Positions 34,836 to 44,500 of a stretch of 64,000 nt of DNA are shown piece after piece; within the stretch, counting starts at the first letter, position 1; every line of letters begins with the position of its first letter. This stretch comes from Stigmatella aurantiaca (GTDB lineage: Bacteria > Myxococcota > Myxococcia > Myxococcales > Myxococcaceae). The notes under the pieces are model-generated. The model was not told where the DNA came from. It was given only the letters and a program-made list of their open reading frames with translations, and searched no databases. The translations under genes and the position numbers were made by a program. Location: contig NZ_FOAP01000024.1 of the NCBI RefSeq assembly GCF_900109545.1, positions 1 to 64,000 on the forward strand. The letters are read 5' to 3'.

Positions 34836-34917
34836 GCCCAGGTGGTGGAACTGGTAGACACACCATCTTGAGGGGGTGGCGCCGAAAGGTGTGCGGGTTC
34901 GAATCCCGCCCTGGGCA
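34836..34917 (+). tRNA. tRNA-Leu (anticodon GAG)
   Basis: Acceptor GCCCAGG pairs with CCTGGGC at 34910-34916, discriminator A at 34917, CCA not encoded. Class II architecture: D-arm GGTGGAACTGGTAGACA, anticodon stem CCATC/GGTGG around loop TTGAGGG (anticodon GAG), a long variable arm GGCGCCGAAAGGTGTG, and T-arm GCGGG-TTCGAAT-CCCGC. Decodes CUC/CUU. The integrase gene immediately downstream and facing it suggests the 3' end served as an attachment site. Confidence 0.95.
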
Positions 34918-34927
34918 CTCCGAAGAA

Positions 34928-34960
34928 GCCTCCAAGTCCCTGAGACTTGGGGGCTTTTTT
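34928..34960 (+). terminator. Rho-independent terminator of tRNA-Leu
   Basis: An 11-bp stem GCCTCCAAGTC/GACTTGGGGGC (one G-T pair) with loop CCTGA is followed by six T residues and, after AG, five more. It ends the tRNA transcript and overlaps the stop codon of the opposing integrase gene. Confidence 0.92.
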
Positions 34961-35741
34961 AGTTTTTGGGCGTCGCCTCCTGGCTATGTGCCGTCAATGT
35001 GCCGTTGGGGCGCACGTCGAGGGCCCGCACCGCGTCCTTCTTCACGTCCGGGCTGAGGTGGGCGTAGCGCATCGTCATCTCGATGTTGGCGTGCCCCATC
35101 AGCTCCTGGATGGCTTTCAGGGGTACCCCGCGCATGACGAGGTGGCTGGCGAAGGTGTGGCGTAGCGTGTGCCACCCGATGGGCCGGATGCCCGCTCGCT
35201 CGGCGTTGCGGAGGATCGCCTCCGCGCAGGCGTGCTGGGGATTGCGGATGAAGCCGCCGTCCCGCTGCAGGAACACCCACGGGGAGTTGAGGCGCCGTGG
35301 GTTCTCGCACAGGGCCCTCAGCGCCCTCTCATTGAGCGGTACCTCTCGCTCTCGGCCACCCTTGGGAGTGCCCAGCTGCCCTCGGTAGACGTTCCTCTTC
35401 ACCACGAGGCGTCCGTTGGCCATGTCCACGCAGTCCCAGGACAACGCGGCCAACTCGCCGATGCGCAGCCCCGTGTTGAGGGCGAGGGTGATCATCGTCT
35501 TCCACCGGCCGGGTTCCGCGTGGCTCTCCAACTGCTCGGCCTCCTCGAAAGAGAGGAAGTCGATCTCGGGCTTGGGGGCCTTGAGCCACTCCACCTTGGG
35601 CACTGCACTGAGTTCCCCGAATTCCTGGGCGAGAGCCAGGAGCTTGCGTAACAAGGTCAGCAGGTTGTTGACGCTCTTCTTCGAGAGCCCCTCCTTCGTA
35701 TGTGCTGCACGAGCCCCGTCTTCCGTGAGCCGCGGAGTCGC
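34959..35741 (-). pseudogene. Tyrosine recombinase/integrase, 5'-truncated
   Basis: The recognisable part is about 260 residues: start of the core-binding domain (GLSKKSVNNLLTLLRKLLAL) and a complete catalytic domain with Arg in LNTGLRIGELAALSW, HTLRHTFASHL, and GHANIEMTMRYAHL carrying the second His and the nucleophilic Tyr. The frame stays open to 36038, but residues upstream of about 35741 have no integrase character and overlap, in another frame, an IS66-like fragment. The N-terminal arm-binding and most of the SAM-like domain appear lost. The intact active site but missing DNA-binding half suggests a non-functional integrase, and hence an island fixed in place. Adjacent to its presumed tRNA-Leu target. 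Confidence 0.75.
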
Positions 35742-35770
35742 CCCATGCTGACGAGGTGAATGGAACTCTC

Positions 35771-36031
35771 TCAGCGCAGCGACGACTGCTCTTCGGCCGG
35801 GGCCGCGAGCGGCTCCGGGATGGTGAGTTCGCCCACCTCGGCATCGAGTTCGGCGGCTACCAGACGGGCTTGCGTGGCGGCCCAGTACTTGGGGGCCAGT
35901 TCCAGGTAGCGCTCCCGGGGCCAGTGGGCCAGCGCGCGCAAGAGGTCTCTCAGTCCCCGTAAAAAATTGTGAGGCTGGAGGTCGCAGTGCGGTAACGGTA
36001 CGTTTCGCAGCCTTCGAGCAAGCAAGGTCAT
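35771..36031 (-). pseudogene. C-terminal remnant of an IS66-like transposase
   Basis: 86 codons ending in a stop, with the segment CDLQPHNFLRGLRDLLRALA, WPRERYLELAPKYWAATQAR and a tail of acidic and Pro residues. The pattern 'C.LQP..yLRdll..l..WP..R.lELAP.yW' is that of the C-terminal element of myxobacterial IS66 TnpC transposases, which are about 500 residues when whole. No terminal inverted repeats are visible, so this is a stub. Its ATG (36031) overlaps the brxE start on the other strand in a shared CATG. Insertion or deletion of this element is probably what removed the integrase N-terminus. Confidence 0.5.
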
Positions 36032-36530
36032 GAGTCAACCCGTCCTCGTCCGCATCATCCGCGCCAGACTTCTCGTTGGAGCGCTCGGAGAGCGCCTTCG
36101 CTGGTGGCCCAGCCAGTTCACGAGTTCTTCGGGTCGGCGAAACCTTGGCCTCGTTCTCCCGCGCTCCCTGCCGCGCGCCGTCGTTGAATCGGTTACGTTA
36201 TCGGCTCGGCGTCACCACGACGGATTGGTTCCCACGCATGGCCTCCATCTGTTTCGCCTGGGCCCGGCGCACGAAGATGCGATCGCCCACCACTTGGCCA
36301 GCGGTGCGCTCCAGTTGACGATGCCTGCGGACGACCGCGCGGAGATCCTTGGGGACCTCGCCAGCTTCGGTGCGAAGCAGCGGTCCGACCTGGTGCCTGG
36401 CCCGTGCTTGCTTGGCCCCCCATCTCGCCTCCGCCTTCACGACGCAGTCGATGAGATCGCCGGGGCCTATGCCTGGGCGGCTCAGTCTGGGCATGTCACG
36501 GTACCGTACTTCGCTGAGGTGGACGGATGA
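36030..36530 (+). CDS. brxE: BrxE family protein of a BREX phage-defence system
   Basis: 166 residues. The pattern RARLLVGALGERLRWW, then LGLVLPRSLPRAVVES, RRHHDGLVP and GLHLFRLGPAHEDAI corresponds to the remembered BrxE profile (LVG.LGE..WW....LFPRT....HD..IG...YHLFRLP). BrxE is a small protein of unknown function characteristic of type 6 BREX. First gene of the defence operon; it overlaps brxA by four bases (ATGA). Sequence is less G/C-biased than the host genes. Confidence 0.72.
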   Translation: MSQPVLVRIIRARLLVGALGERLRWWPSQFTSSSGRRNLGLVLPRSLPRAVVESVTLSARRHHDGLVPTHGLHLFRLGPAHEDAIAHHLASGALQLTMPADDRAEILGDLASFGAKQRSDLVPGPCLLGPPSRLRLHDAVDEIAGAYAWAAQSGHVTVPYFAEVDG

Positions 36531-37330
36531 CCGATGTGCGCCCGTACACCTCGCGCGCTATCAAGTCCACCGGTCTGCTCGACGAGACGCGGTTGCTTCT
36601 GCGAGCTTGGCGTCCTGGTGAGTCGGCGGCTGACTTGCGGCGTCGCGTGCGAGACGAGGGACTCCTCGGCAAGACCACGGCGGCTCGGGCTGTCGATGTG
36701 GTGACGCACGTCTTCAACCAGCGCTTCCTCGCCGCTGGTGTCGAGACCACTAAGTGCATTCAGCAACTCCTCCAGGTACGCGGCGCCGGCGGGTGGTTTG
36801 ACCATGTCTGTTTCTTGCTCACCGCGCGTAACGATGTCGTCCTGCGCGATGCCGCCACCCGCTTTCTGCCCGATTGCGTTGAAGCTGGTCGCACGACGGT
36901 TGACACCGCTTCCTTCGAGGCCTTCCTGCTTGACCGCGAGGCTGATGGCCACATCCCGAAGCCGTGGTCTCCCACCGTGCGTCGCCGTGTGGCACAGCAC
37001 ATCCTGGGGCAGCTCTCCGACTTCGGAGCACTGACAAAGCCGCGTCGGGCTGGTGTTCGCACCATCCTGCGCTTTGAGCCCGACCCTGTTGCCGTGGCGT
37101 GGCTTGCCTACGATCTTCACTTCAAGGGCGTATCCGACGGCGCCATTCTCGAGCATGAGGACTGGGCCGTATGGGCGCTCGGTCCAGCTGCCGTGCGCGA
37201 GAACCTGCTGCACATGGCCGTACCATCCCTGTGGGAACTCCAGGTCGCGGGCAGCGTGGCGCAATTCACTTGGGGATGCCACAGCATGCGGGAGGTGGTC
37301 GATGTCCTCGCTCGACTCGACGTTCGCTGA
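36527..37330 (+). CDS. brxA: BrxA (DUF1819) family BREX protein
   Basis: 267 residues. Features of the DUF1819/BrxA family: YTSRAIKSTGLLDETRLLLR, a central helical region (LLTARNDVVLRDAATRFL, SPTVRRRVAQHILGQL) and a C-terminus LWELQVAGSVAQFTW. BrxA proteins are small helical DNA-binding proteins essential for phage restriction in several BREX systems. No transmembrane segment is visible, despite the older 'inner membrane protein' label. Start ATG overlaps the brxE stop; its 3' end overlaps brxB by 29 bases. Confidence 0.8.
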   Translation: MTDVRPYTSRAIKSTGLLDETRLLLRAWRPGESAADLRRRVRDEGLLGKTTAARAVDVVTHVFNQRFLAAGVETTKCIQQLLQVRGAGGWFDHVCFLLTARNDVVLRDAATRFLPDCVEAGRTTVDTASFEAFLLDREADGHIPKPWSPTVRRRVAQHILGQLSDFGALTKPRRAGVRTILRFEPDPVAVAWLAYDLHFKGVSDGAILEHEDWAVWALGPAAVRENLLHMAVPSLWELQVAGSVAQFTWGCHSMREVVDVLARLDVR

Positions 37331-37886
37331 ACTGCGCGTGAAACTCCAGAGCATCGACCGCGTCAGCCCGACGCACATCGACCCGTTCTTTCACTTTGTG
37401 CACGCGCCTGAAGAAACGGCAGCTCTCGTAGACCGGATCCGTCGATGGAAGGCATCCCTCCAGAGCGATGGATGGAAGGTGCGCGTAGTGTCGCTGGCTG
37501 AGGAGATGTGGCGCGTGATCGACGAATCAGGGCGCTGGGAAGACTGGCGTGAGGTCGAAGCAGATGCTGAGCCTGCTCAGGCCATCACGGCCGTGGCCGA
37601 TACACTTCGTACGAAGCAGGGACTTGGGCAAGGGGGCCTCGCGAAAGCGATCCTCGATGTTGTCTCGGACGATACGCCTGATCGGCTCGTCTTGCTGACC
37701 GATGCGGCGCTGCTGCACCCGTTCTTCCGCGTGCGTGTGATTGAGGAAGTGGTGCACGACAGAGTGCGTGCACCTACCGTTCTTTTCTACCCGGGCAGCA
37801 GGGCGGGCGAGTTCGGGCTTCGGTTCCTCGGAATCTATCCAGAGGATCCCAACTATCGGTCGAACATTGTCGGGGGAGAGCGATGA
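37302..37886 (+). CDS. brxB: BrxB (DUF1788) family BREX protein
   Basis: 194 residues. The ATG at 37302 has GGGAGG seven bases upstream and lies inside brxA. DUF1788 landmarks: SLAEEMWRVIDESG, PDRLVLLTDAALLHPFFRVR, and a C-terminus VLFYPGSRAGEFGLRFLGIY followed by DPNYR, matching the family's 'vvfyPG...g.LrlFg...d..YRa'. BrxB is required for defence and is thought to bridge core BREX components; the mechanism is not known. Overlaps brxC by four bases (ATGA). Confidence 0.82.
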   Translation: MSSLDSTFAELRVKLQSIDRVSPTHIDPFFHFVHAPEETAALVDRIRRWKASLQSDGWKVRVVSLAEEMWRVIDESGRWEDWREVEADAEPAQAITAVADTLRTKQGLGQGGLAKAILDVVSDDTPDRLVLLTDAALLHPFFRVRVIEEVVHDRVRAPTVLFYPGSRAGEFGLRFLGIYPEDPNYRSNIVGGER

Positions 37887-40800
37887 TCCAGGTACGCCAA
37901 CTTTTCTCGAATGAGCGTGACATCGAGCGCACTATCGAGAAGGTAATTGACTACTATGAGGATCGTCCCGAGAAGCTCGATCGGGAAATCGGCGAGTACG
38001 TCGTCACCGAGCGGCTCGAACACGCCTACAGGCAATTCATCGAAAGCTTCGACGCCGGTGTGCGGCTCGGTGATGCATCCGAGGTCGGTATCTGGGTGTC
38101 GGGCTTCTACGGATCGGGCAAGAGTTCATTCACAAAGTATCTGGGGTTCGCGCTCGGTGGCGACCTGCGGGTCGGTCGCGTGCCGTTTCACGAAAAGCTG
38201 GCCGCGTTGTTTAAGGACCAGCAGCTCGCCCAGGATTTGCGCCGCCTCTCCCAGAAGATGCCGGCTACCATCGTGTTCCTCGACTTGGCTCGTGACCAGC
38301 TCATCCAGAACTCAGCCGAGCCCATCACGAACGTCCTGTACGCCAAGGTGCTGGACTTCGTCGGCTACTCGAAGGTGCCGAAGCTCGCAGAGGTAGAGTA
38401 TCGCCTGGACAAGGATGGCCGCTACGAGGCTTTCCAGCAAGCGTACCGAGCGCAGTTTCCTGGCAAGGGCGAATGGAGCGAGGTGCACGACGACCCGCTT
38501 CTGGGGCCAGCGCGTGGCGCCAAGCTCGTATCGGTGTTCTTCCCCGATGATTTCCCGACGCCGGAGAGCTTCCGTACACAGAACTTTCAGCTCAGTCTCA
38601 CCGTAGACGATATAGCACGGCGAGTCGTTGAACTGCTTCGTCGCAAGAAGGGGCGCGACGTCATTGTCTTCCTGGTCGACGAGGTCGGACAGTACGTCGC
38701 ACCGAGCACGTCGCTCATGCTTAACCTCGACGGATTGGTGCGCAGCTTCAAAGAGGTGGGACGTGGAAAAGTGTGGTTTGTCGCTACTGCCCAACAAGCA
38801 CTAGATACAATCGTTGATAAGGCGATCCTCAATTCGGCGGAGTTGTACCGATTGAAGGATCGTTTTCGGCCTATCACTCTCGACGCGGCTGACATCCGCG
38901 AAATCACCTATAAGCGTCTGCTCACCAAGAGTTCTGAGGGTGAAAAGCGCGTCTCCAAGCTGTTCCGCGACCACACCCAGCAGTTGCAACTCCACACGCG
39001 CGTGGAGGGCTTTGGGGCGGGTCGCGCGTTGGACGCACAATCGTTCACACAGATGTACCCGTTTTTGCCGGTGCACTTCGATGTGGTGATGGAGTTGATC
39101 CGTCGTCTCGCGCGCCGAACCGGCGGTACTGGGCTCCGCAGTGCGATTCGCGTCATCCAAGATCTGCTCGTTGACCCCACGGGGTCAATGAAGGAACTCA
39201 CGCCGATCGCGCGGCGCGAGTTCGGTACCCTCGCCACTGCTGAGGATATCTACGACGGCTTGCGGAATGATCTGGGCAAGGAGTATCCGCACGTCGTGGA
39301 GGGTGTCGATAGGGTGATGAAGCACGACCTCTTCGGGAAGAACGTGTTGGCTGTTCGGATCGCCAAGGCAATCGCTGCTCTTCAGCCTCTGGAGCATTTC
39401 CCACGCACCGCAGAGAACCTCGCCGCGCTATTGTTTCCAAAGGTGGATGCGCCTTCCCATGCTGAGTCAGTGCGAGAAGTATTGCGCGGGCTCGTTGATA
39501 CCCGCGAACTCGGTATCGTCGAGGTGCGCGCTGAGGATGCAGGCGACGACGCCATTGGTGGATCCGGTTTCCTGTTCCTCTCTGACCGCGTTCGCCCCTA
39601 CCAGTCTAAACGCGATGAGCACCGCCCTACTGGGGGGGAGAAGCGGCAGTTCCAGGTCGACATTCTCCGGGAGCTGTTCGATCCACTCCCGCGCACGCAG
39701 CTAGCGGGGGCGCGTTGGGTGTCTGGTGGGCTGTGGCTCGGGTCCACAATGATTTCTGGCAGCGACGCCGATGTGCGTTTCATGCTTGAGCCGGTAGAGC
39801 CGAGATTGCTTGAGCACCGCAAAGACGAGCTGCTCAACGAAACCCGTGTCCGTTCCGACTACGCTGCAAAGATTATATGGCTCGTCCACTGGCCCCCCGA
39901 ACTTGACGACGATCTTACAGAAGCCTGTCGGTCGGCTCACATTGTGAAGTCCGTGCCGGAGCACGAGGCTGACCGCGACGTGGCACAGTTTTTACGTGCC
40001 GAGAAGCGACGCCTCGAACGTCGCCGCGAGGCGGCTGCCGAGCGTATGAAGGAGGCGATGCGCGAGGGCTGGCTTGTGTTCCGCGGTATTGCTCGCGCCG
40101 TCGTAGAGCACGGCGCTGATGCGCTGACCGCAGCCCAGCACATCCTCGACCAAGCCAGCCAGCAGGTGTTCAAGTATTTCCATCTGGCGCCCATTAACGC
40201 CAAGACAGATCTCGCTGCCAGGTTCCTTGAGGTCGACCGCCTCGACCGCATAACGCGCGACCGCGACCCGCTCCAACTGGTGCAGGTCCGCGCTGGTCGG
40301 CCGTCGCTTCGTCATCAGGAGTCACCCCTGGCCGATGTCCTACGCGAGTTCAAGGAGAAGGTGGATGCCGCTGGAACTGGACGTCTCCAGGGTTCATTCG
40401 TGCAGGACCTTTTCGCAGCCCCACCATTCGGTTGGCCCAAGGACACTACCCGATACCTGTTCGCGGCCTTGCTTGTCGCCGGCGACGTCGAGTTCCACAC
40501 GGCTGACGGGGTCCTGCGGACTGCCGGTCCGAAGTCCGCTGATGCCGTCAAGAACACTGCGGCGTTTAACCGCATCGGGATCGCCCCGCGGGGCATTCGT
40601 CCCCCGCTGGACGCACTGGACCGTGCAGCTCGCCAACTTGAAGGGCTGTTCGGGATCGAGGTGCTTCCTCTGGAGGACCACATCAGCCGAGCGGTGCGTG
40701 TCCAGATTCCGCCGTTGATGGAGCGAGTGGGGTCGCTGCCGGATCGGCTGCGGCTGCTCGAATTGCCGGGCGAAGCTCGTGCGCGCAAGGTACTGCAAGG

Positions 40801-41575
40801 CTGCGCCGACCTCATACAGGAGGACGCTGGCGGCGCTGCGAGCCTGCTGGGGGCTCCCGACAACCCGCTGCCCGATGATATTCGCTGGGCCAAATCTGTA
40901 GTGGATTGCTTAGAATCCGGTGGCGAGGCCCAGTTCCGGCGCGCTTCCGCGCTTCGCCGAGACGTGGGTGAGTTGGCGTCACTGTTTCCCGAAGTGGTGG
41001 ATCTTGTCGACGATCCATCGATGCAGCAGGTGGCCGAGACTCTCGACAGCGACACCATCTTTGAGCGCTTGCCCGCGCTCCGCAACGCTGTGCTCTCGCT
41101 GGAGAGCGCTCTGGCTGAGCGCTACGTCAGGGCAGTGCAATCGCTAGAAGGCCAGGTCAGGGCGGCCCGCGAAGCCCTCTCTGCCAATCCGCTCTGGAAA
41201 CGCATCAGCGCTGATGATCAGGCTCAGCTCTTTGCTCTATTACCTAAGGTGCCATCGGCGCAGCTGTCGGATCCCGCAGCTGTCGTCAATGAGCTGCGAC
41301 GAGTGCTCACTACCGAGGCAAAGGTATCGGGTATCGTGCGGGCGATCGAGATCGAACTCCCGACGCGGATCCCTCAGGAGTCAGAGCCGGGGCCGAAGGA
41401 TGAGCCGGAGGAGTCGCCCAGCGGCGCGCGCGTTCAGCTTGTGCGCGTACGGGAGTTGCTGCCAGACGGTGTCCTCGTCTCCGCAACCGACATCGACAAA
41501 TGGCTGACGCAAACCAGGGAGCGGCTCCTGGCGGTCGTGGAGTTTGGGCCGGTACGTCTAGCGGAGGGGGAGTAG
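37883..41575 (+). CDS. brxC: BrxC P-loop ATPase of BREX
   Basis: 1230 residues, typical BrxC length. N-terminus IQVRQLFSNERDIERTIEKV and IDYYEDRPEKLDREIGEYVV; Walker A in WVSGFYGSGKSSFTKYLGFA (about residues 72-91); Walker B in DVIVFLVDEVGQYVAPS (about 258). A long helical C-terminal half (RRLERRREAAAERMKEAMRE) follows. BrxC is the large AAA-like ATPase of BREX, related to ORC/Cdc6-type ATPases, needed for both restriction and self-methylation. Codon use includes many A/T-ending codons, unlike neighbours outside the island. Four bases before pglX. Confidence 0.93.
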   Translation: MIQVRQLFSNERDIERTIEKVIDYYEDRPEKLDREIGEYVVTERLEHAYRQFIESFDAGVRLGDASEVGIWVSGFYGSGKSSFTKYLGFALGGDLRVGRVPFHEKLAALFKDQQLAQDLRRLSQKMPATIVFLDLARDQLIQNSAEPITNVLYAKVLDFVGYSKVPKLAEVEYRLDKDGRYEAFQQAYRAQFPGKGEWSEVHDDPLLGPARGAKLVSVFFPDDFPTPESFRTQNFQLSLTVDDIARRVVELLRRKKGRDVIVFLVDEVGQYVAPSTSLMLNLDGLVRSFKEVGRGKVWFVATAQQALDTIVDKAILNSAELYRLKDRFRPITLDAADIREITYKRLLTKSSEGEKRVSKLFRDHTQQLQLHTRVEGFGAGRALDAQSFTQMYPFLPVHFDVVMELIRRLARRTGGTGLRSAIRVIQDLLVDPTGSMKELTPIARREFGTLATAEDIYDGLRNDLGKEYPHVVEGVDRVMKHDLFGKNVLAVRIAKAIAALQPLEHFPRTAENLAALLFPKVDAPSHAESVREVLRGLVDTRELGIVEVRAEDAGDDAIGGSGFLFLSDRVRPYQSKRDEHRPTGGEKRQFQVDILRELFDPLPRTQLAGARWVSGGLWLGSTMISGSDADVRFMLEPVEPRLLEHRKDELLNETRVRSDYAAKIIWLVHWPPELDDDLTEACRSAHIVKSVPEHEADRDVAQFLRAEKRRLERRREAAAERMKEAMREGWLVFRGIARAVVEHGADALTAAQHILDQASQQVFKYFHLAPINAKTDLAARFLEVDRLDRITRDRDPLQLVQVRAGRPSLRHQESPLADVLREFKEKVDAAGTGRLQGSFVQDLFAAPPFGWPKDTTRYLFAALLVAGDVEFHTADGVLRTAGPKSADAVKNTAAFNRIGIAPRGIRPPLDALDRAARQLEGLFGIEVLPLEDHISRAVRVQIPPLMERVGSLPDRLRLLELPGEARARKVLQGCADLIQEDAGGAASLLGAPDNPLPDDIRWAKSVVDCLESGGEAQFRRASALRRDVGELASLFPEVVDLVDDPSMQQVAETLDSDTIFERLPALRNAVLSLESALAERYVRAVQSLEGQVRAAREALSANPLWKRISADDQAQLFALLPKVPSAQLSDPAAVVNELRRVLTTEAKVSGIVRAIEIELPTRIPQESEPGPKDEPEESPSGARVQLVRVRELLPDGVLVSATDIDKWLTQTRERLLAVVEFGPVRLAEGE

Positions 41576-41579
41576 GCAG

Positions 41580-44500
41580 ATGGCTCTCCATCCGAAAGCC
41601 CGAAAGATCCTGACGAAGGCAGTGAACGCCTGCCGGGATGCTCTCGAGCGCGACACGCGGGACCAACTGGAGCGCGTCTTCGGATTTCAGCGCTCAGGTG
41701 TGCCGCGGCCGGTTACTTCACTGGAACTAGATCCAAGTGAGCTCGCGATCAGCGAGGCTCTCAGAGAGTGGCACCGGCACCTCACAGGGTTGTTCCGGGG
41801 GACGCAAGAGGAACGTCAGAATCAGGCGCTTAATCGCATGTTGACGGAGACCGCCTTCACGGTGCTCCACCGCCTTGTCGCGCTGTGCATGATGGAGGAG
41901 CGTGGGGTTCTACCTGTTGCGGTGCTCCGAGCCGGTGAGCAGTCTGAGGGCTTCCGCTTGTATGCAAACAGCGCTCAGGGCGGTTTGGGCGACACTACCG
42001 CGACCTATCGTGCCTTCCTTGAGCGCGTGTTTGATGAGGTCACCGGCGACCTCGGAGTGATTTTTGATCGGCGCGAGCCAGCGTCGCTGGTGTTCCCCAG
42101 CGAGACCTGCCTTCGGGCTGTGGTGGGCAAGCTGACCGACTCGGAACTCGCCGAGGTTTGGGGCGACGATGAGACCATCGGATGGGTCTACCAGGACTTT
42201 CATTCGGAGAAGGAACGGAAGCAGATGCGGGGTGGGAAGAACGTCCCCGCAGACGGCTATGCCCTTGCAGTATGTAACCAGTTGTTTACGCCCCGCTGGG
42301 TGGTCGAACTGCTGACGGACAACACCCTAGGGCGCATCTGGATAGAGATGAATGGTGGCGAGTCGCCCATGATGGAGGAACTGCCAAGCTTACATCGTGG
42401 CGAAGCCCACCATGCGATTCCTCGCAAAGACCCACGTGACCTGCGTGTTCTTGACCCCGCCTGCGGCAGCGGCCACTTTCTGCTGTATGCCTACGACGTT
42501 CTCGAGCGCATCTATGAAGAAGCCTGGCAGAGGCATTACAGCGCGCCTGGTCGCAAAGGCCTGCGCGAGGACTACCCGGATCACGCGGTCTTCCGGCGGG
42601 TGCTTCCGACTCTGATCCTCCGCCACAACCTATTCGGCGTAGATATCGACCGACGCCCGCTCCAGGTGGCGGCGCTTGCCCTCTGGCTGCGAGCGCAGCG
42701 CTCCTGGCGTGAGGAGGAGGTGCGCTATTCCGACCGTCCTCCAATTACTCGCACGAACCTAGTTTGTGCCGAGCCCATGCCCGGTGATGCGAAACTTCTT
42801 TCCGAGTTTACTGCCGATCTAAAACCTCCTGTGCTTGGAGAACTGGTGCAGCAGGTATGGCATGCCATGCGGCAAGTGGGTGAAACGGGTCTGCTACTAC
42901 GCATCGATCAGGAGATTCGGTCTGCGGTGAAGCGCGCCCGCGAGGCTTGGACCGGTAGTTCGCCGTCTCCTGATGACGGAGAGCTGTTCCCTAACTGGGA
43001 TGGACGCCGACACCAGATTCGAGAACTCGCTCCCGATCCGGGATTCTGGGATGAGGCAGAGGGCCGCGTGCTGCAAGCCATTGAAAGTTACGCTGCCCGC
43101 GCAGCAGAGGGAGAACGCATCCTGAAGCGCCTCTTCGCGGAAGATGCGGAGCGGGGGTTCGCCTTTATCGATCTGTCGCGACTGCGGTTCGACGTGGTGC
43201 TGATGAATCCGCCCTTCGGACACCCAGCCGCTGGGACGAAGGAGGAACTTGACGCAGCCTACCCGGCATGTGGGCACGAGATTTACGCGATGTTCTTCCA
43301 GCGAACATTGGAACTCACGACCCCCTACGGACGCGTCGGTGCTATCACAGAGCGGGACTGGCTTAGCCAGAAGACCCTGCGTAGGCTGCGCGAGCAGGTA
43401 TTCGGCGAGAAGGCTGCCGTCGTTTTGGGGGTAGACATATGCTTCGGCGCGCTAGAGGCAAAGGTCGAAACGGCAGCAGTGGTTGTCGACCGGCGTGCTG
43501 ACCTCGATACGGAAGCGCTGTGGGTTCGGCTCGCGACCACGGAGCGCAAGGAGCAGGCGCTCCAGTCCGCCTTGAGAGGCGACACACCGGGGTTGGTGCA
43601 TACGACGACCGCACGTCGGTTTCGGATGCTTCCGTTAGGTGCGTATGCCTATTGGATGTCGAAAAGGCTCGCGGATCGTGTAGCAAAGGACTCAGCAGTC
43701 ATACAGAAAGGTGTGACTATCAAGCAGGGTACAGCGACTGCTGAGGATTTTCGCTTCGTGCGAGCCCACTGGGAAGTAGAGCCCGGTGTGATTGGGCTTA
43801 ACCGCAAGTGGCCAAGGTTCGCAAAGGGTGGTGAGTATCGTCACTTTTGGGACGACGTGCACCTCCTTCTCAAATGGGATGGAAATGGAGAGGAACTTAA
43901 AGCATTCAGTCGAAGTGTCGTCAGGAACGAGAACTGGATCGGAATGCCTGGCATCTTTTGGCCCTTGCGGACTAACCTGCCGTTGAACCCACGAGTTCTA
44001 CCCGCGGGTTGTGCGTTTGGCCACAAGGCTCCGACCGCTTTCGCTGACCGAGATATGCGGCCGTCCGTGTTAGCCGTTCTAAGTGCGCGGCCGACGTACC
44101 TTCTGCTTTTGCCTTGGCTCAACACGAATGACTGGTCGTCGCGCTCCATTTCCAAGTCTTACGAGGTAGGCGTTGTCAACTCGATGCCTTGGCCGGGTGA
44201 ACTGAAGCTTGGCCATAAGGTCGAAGAGATCGTGCTCTCAGCGATAGGTCACGCCCGCGCTGGCCAGCTTGTTGAGGACGAGACAGCAGAGACGTGTGCT
44301 GCGTTCGTGCTTCCCACTGGCCTCTGCAAGAACGCAGGGACATTGGCTTCCTTAGGGGAAGCTCGTGCGCGGTCTCGTGAAGAAGCCTTCGTGGCGCTTG
44401 CGACGGCATCGGCGAGGATCGATGAGGCGGTGGCCAGTGCATACGACTTCGACTATCGGGACCACGAGGTCCTATCTCAGGAGATGGAACCTGGCGTAGA

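Noticed and set aside
34928-34960. Hairpin after tRNA-Leu as an att core or stem of the island
   Set aside because: Perfect stem with T-run is simply the tRNA terminator; no second copy was found at the other end of the island.
35741-36038. Upstream part of the integrase frame as a genuine N-terminus
   Set aside because: Residues are Pro/Arg/Gly-rich and unlike any integrase domain, and overlap a better-supported IS66-like fragment in another frame.
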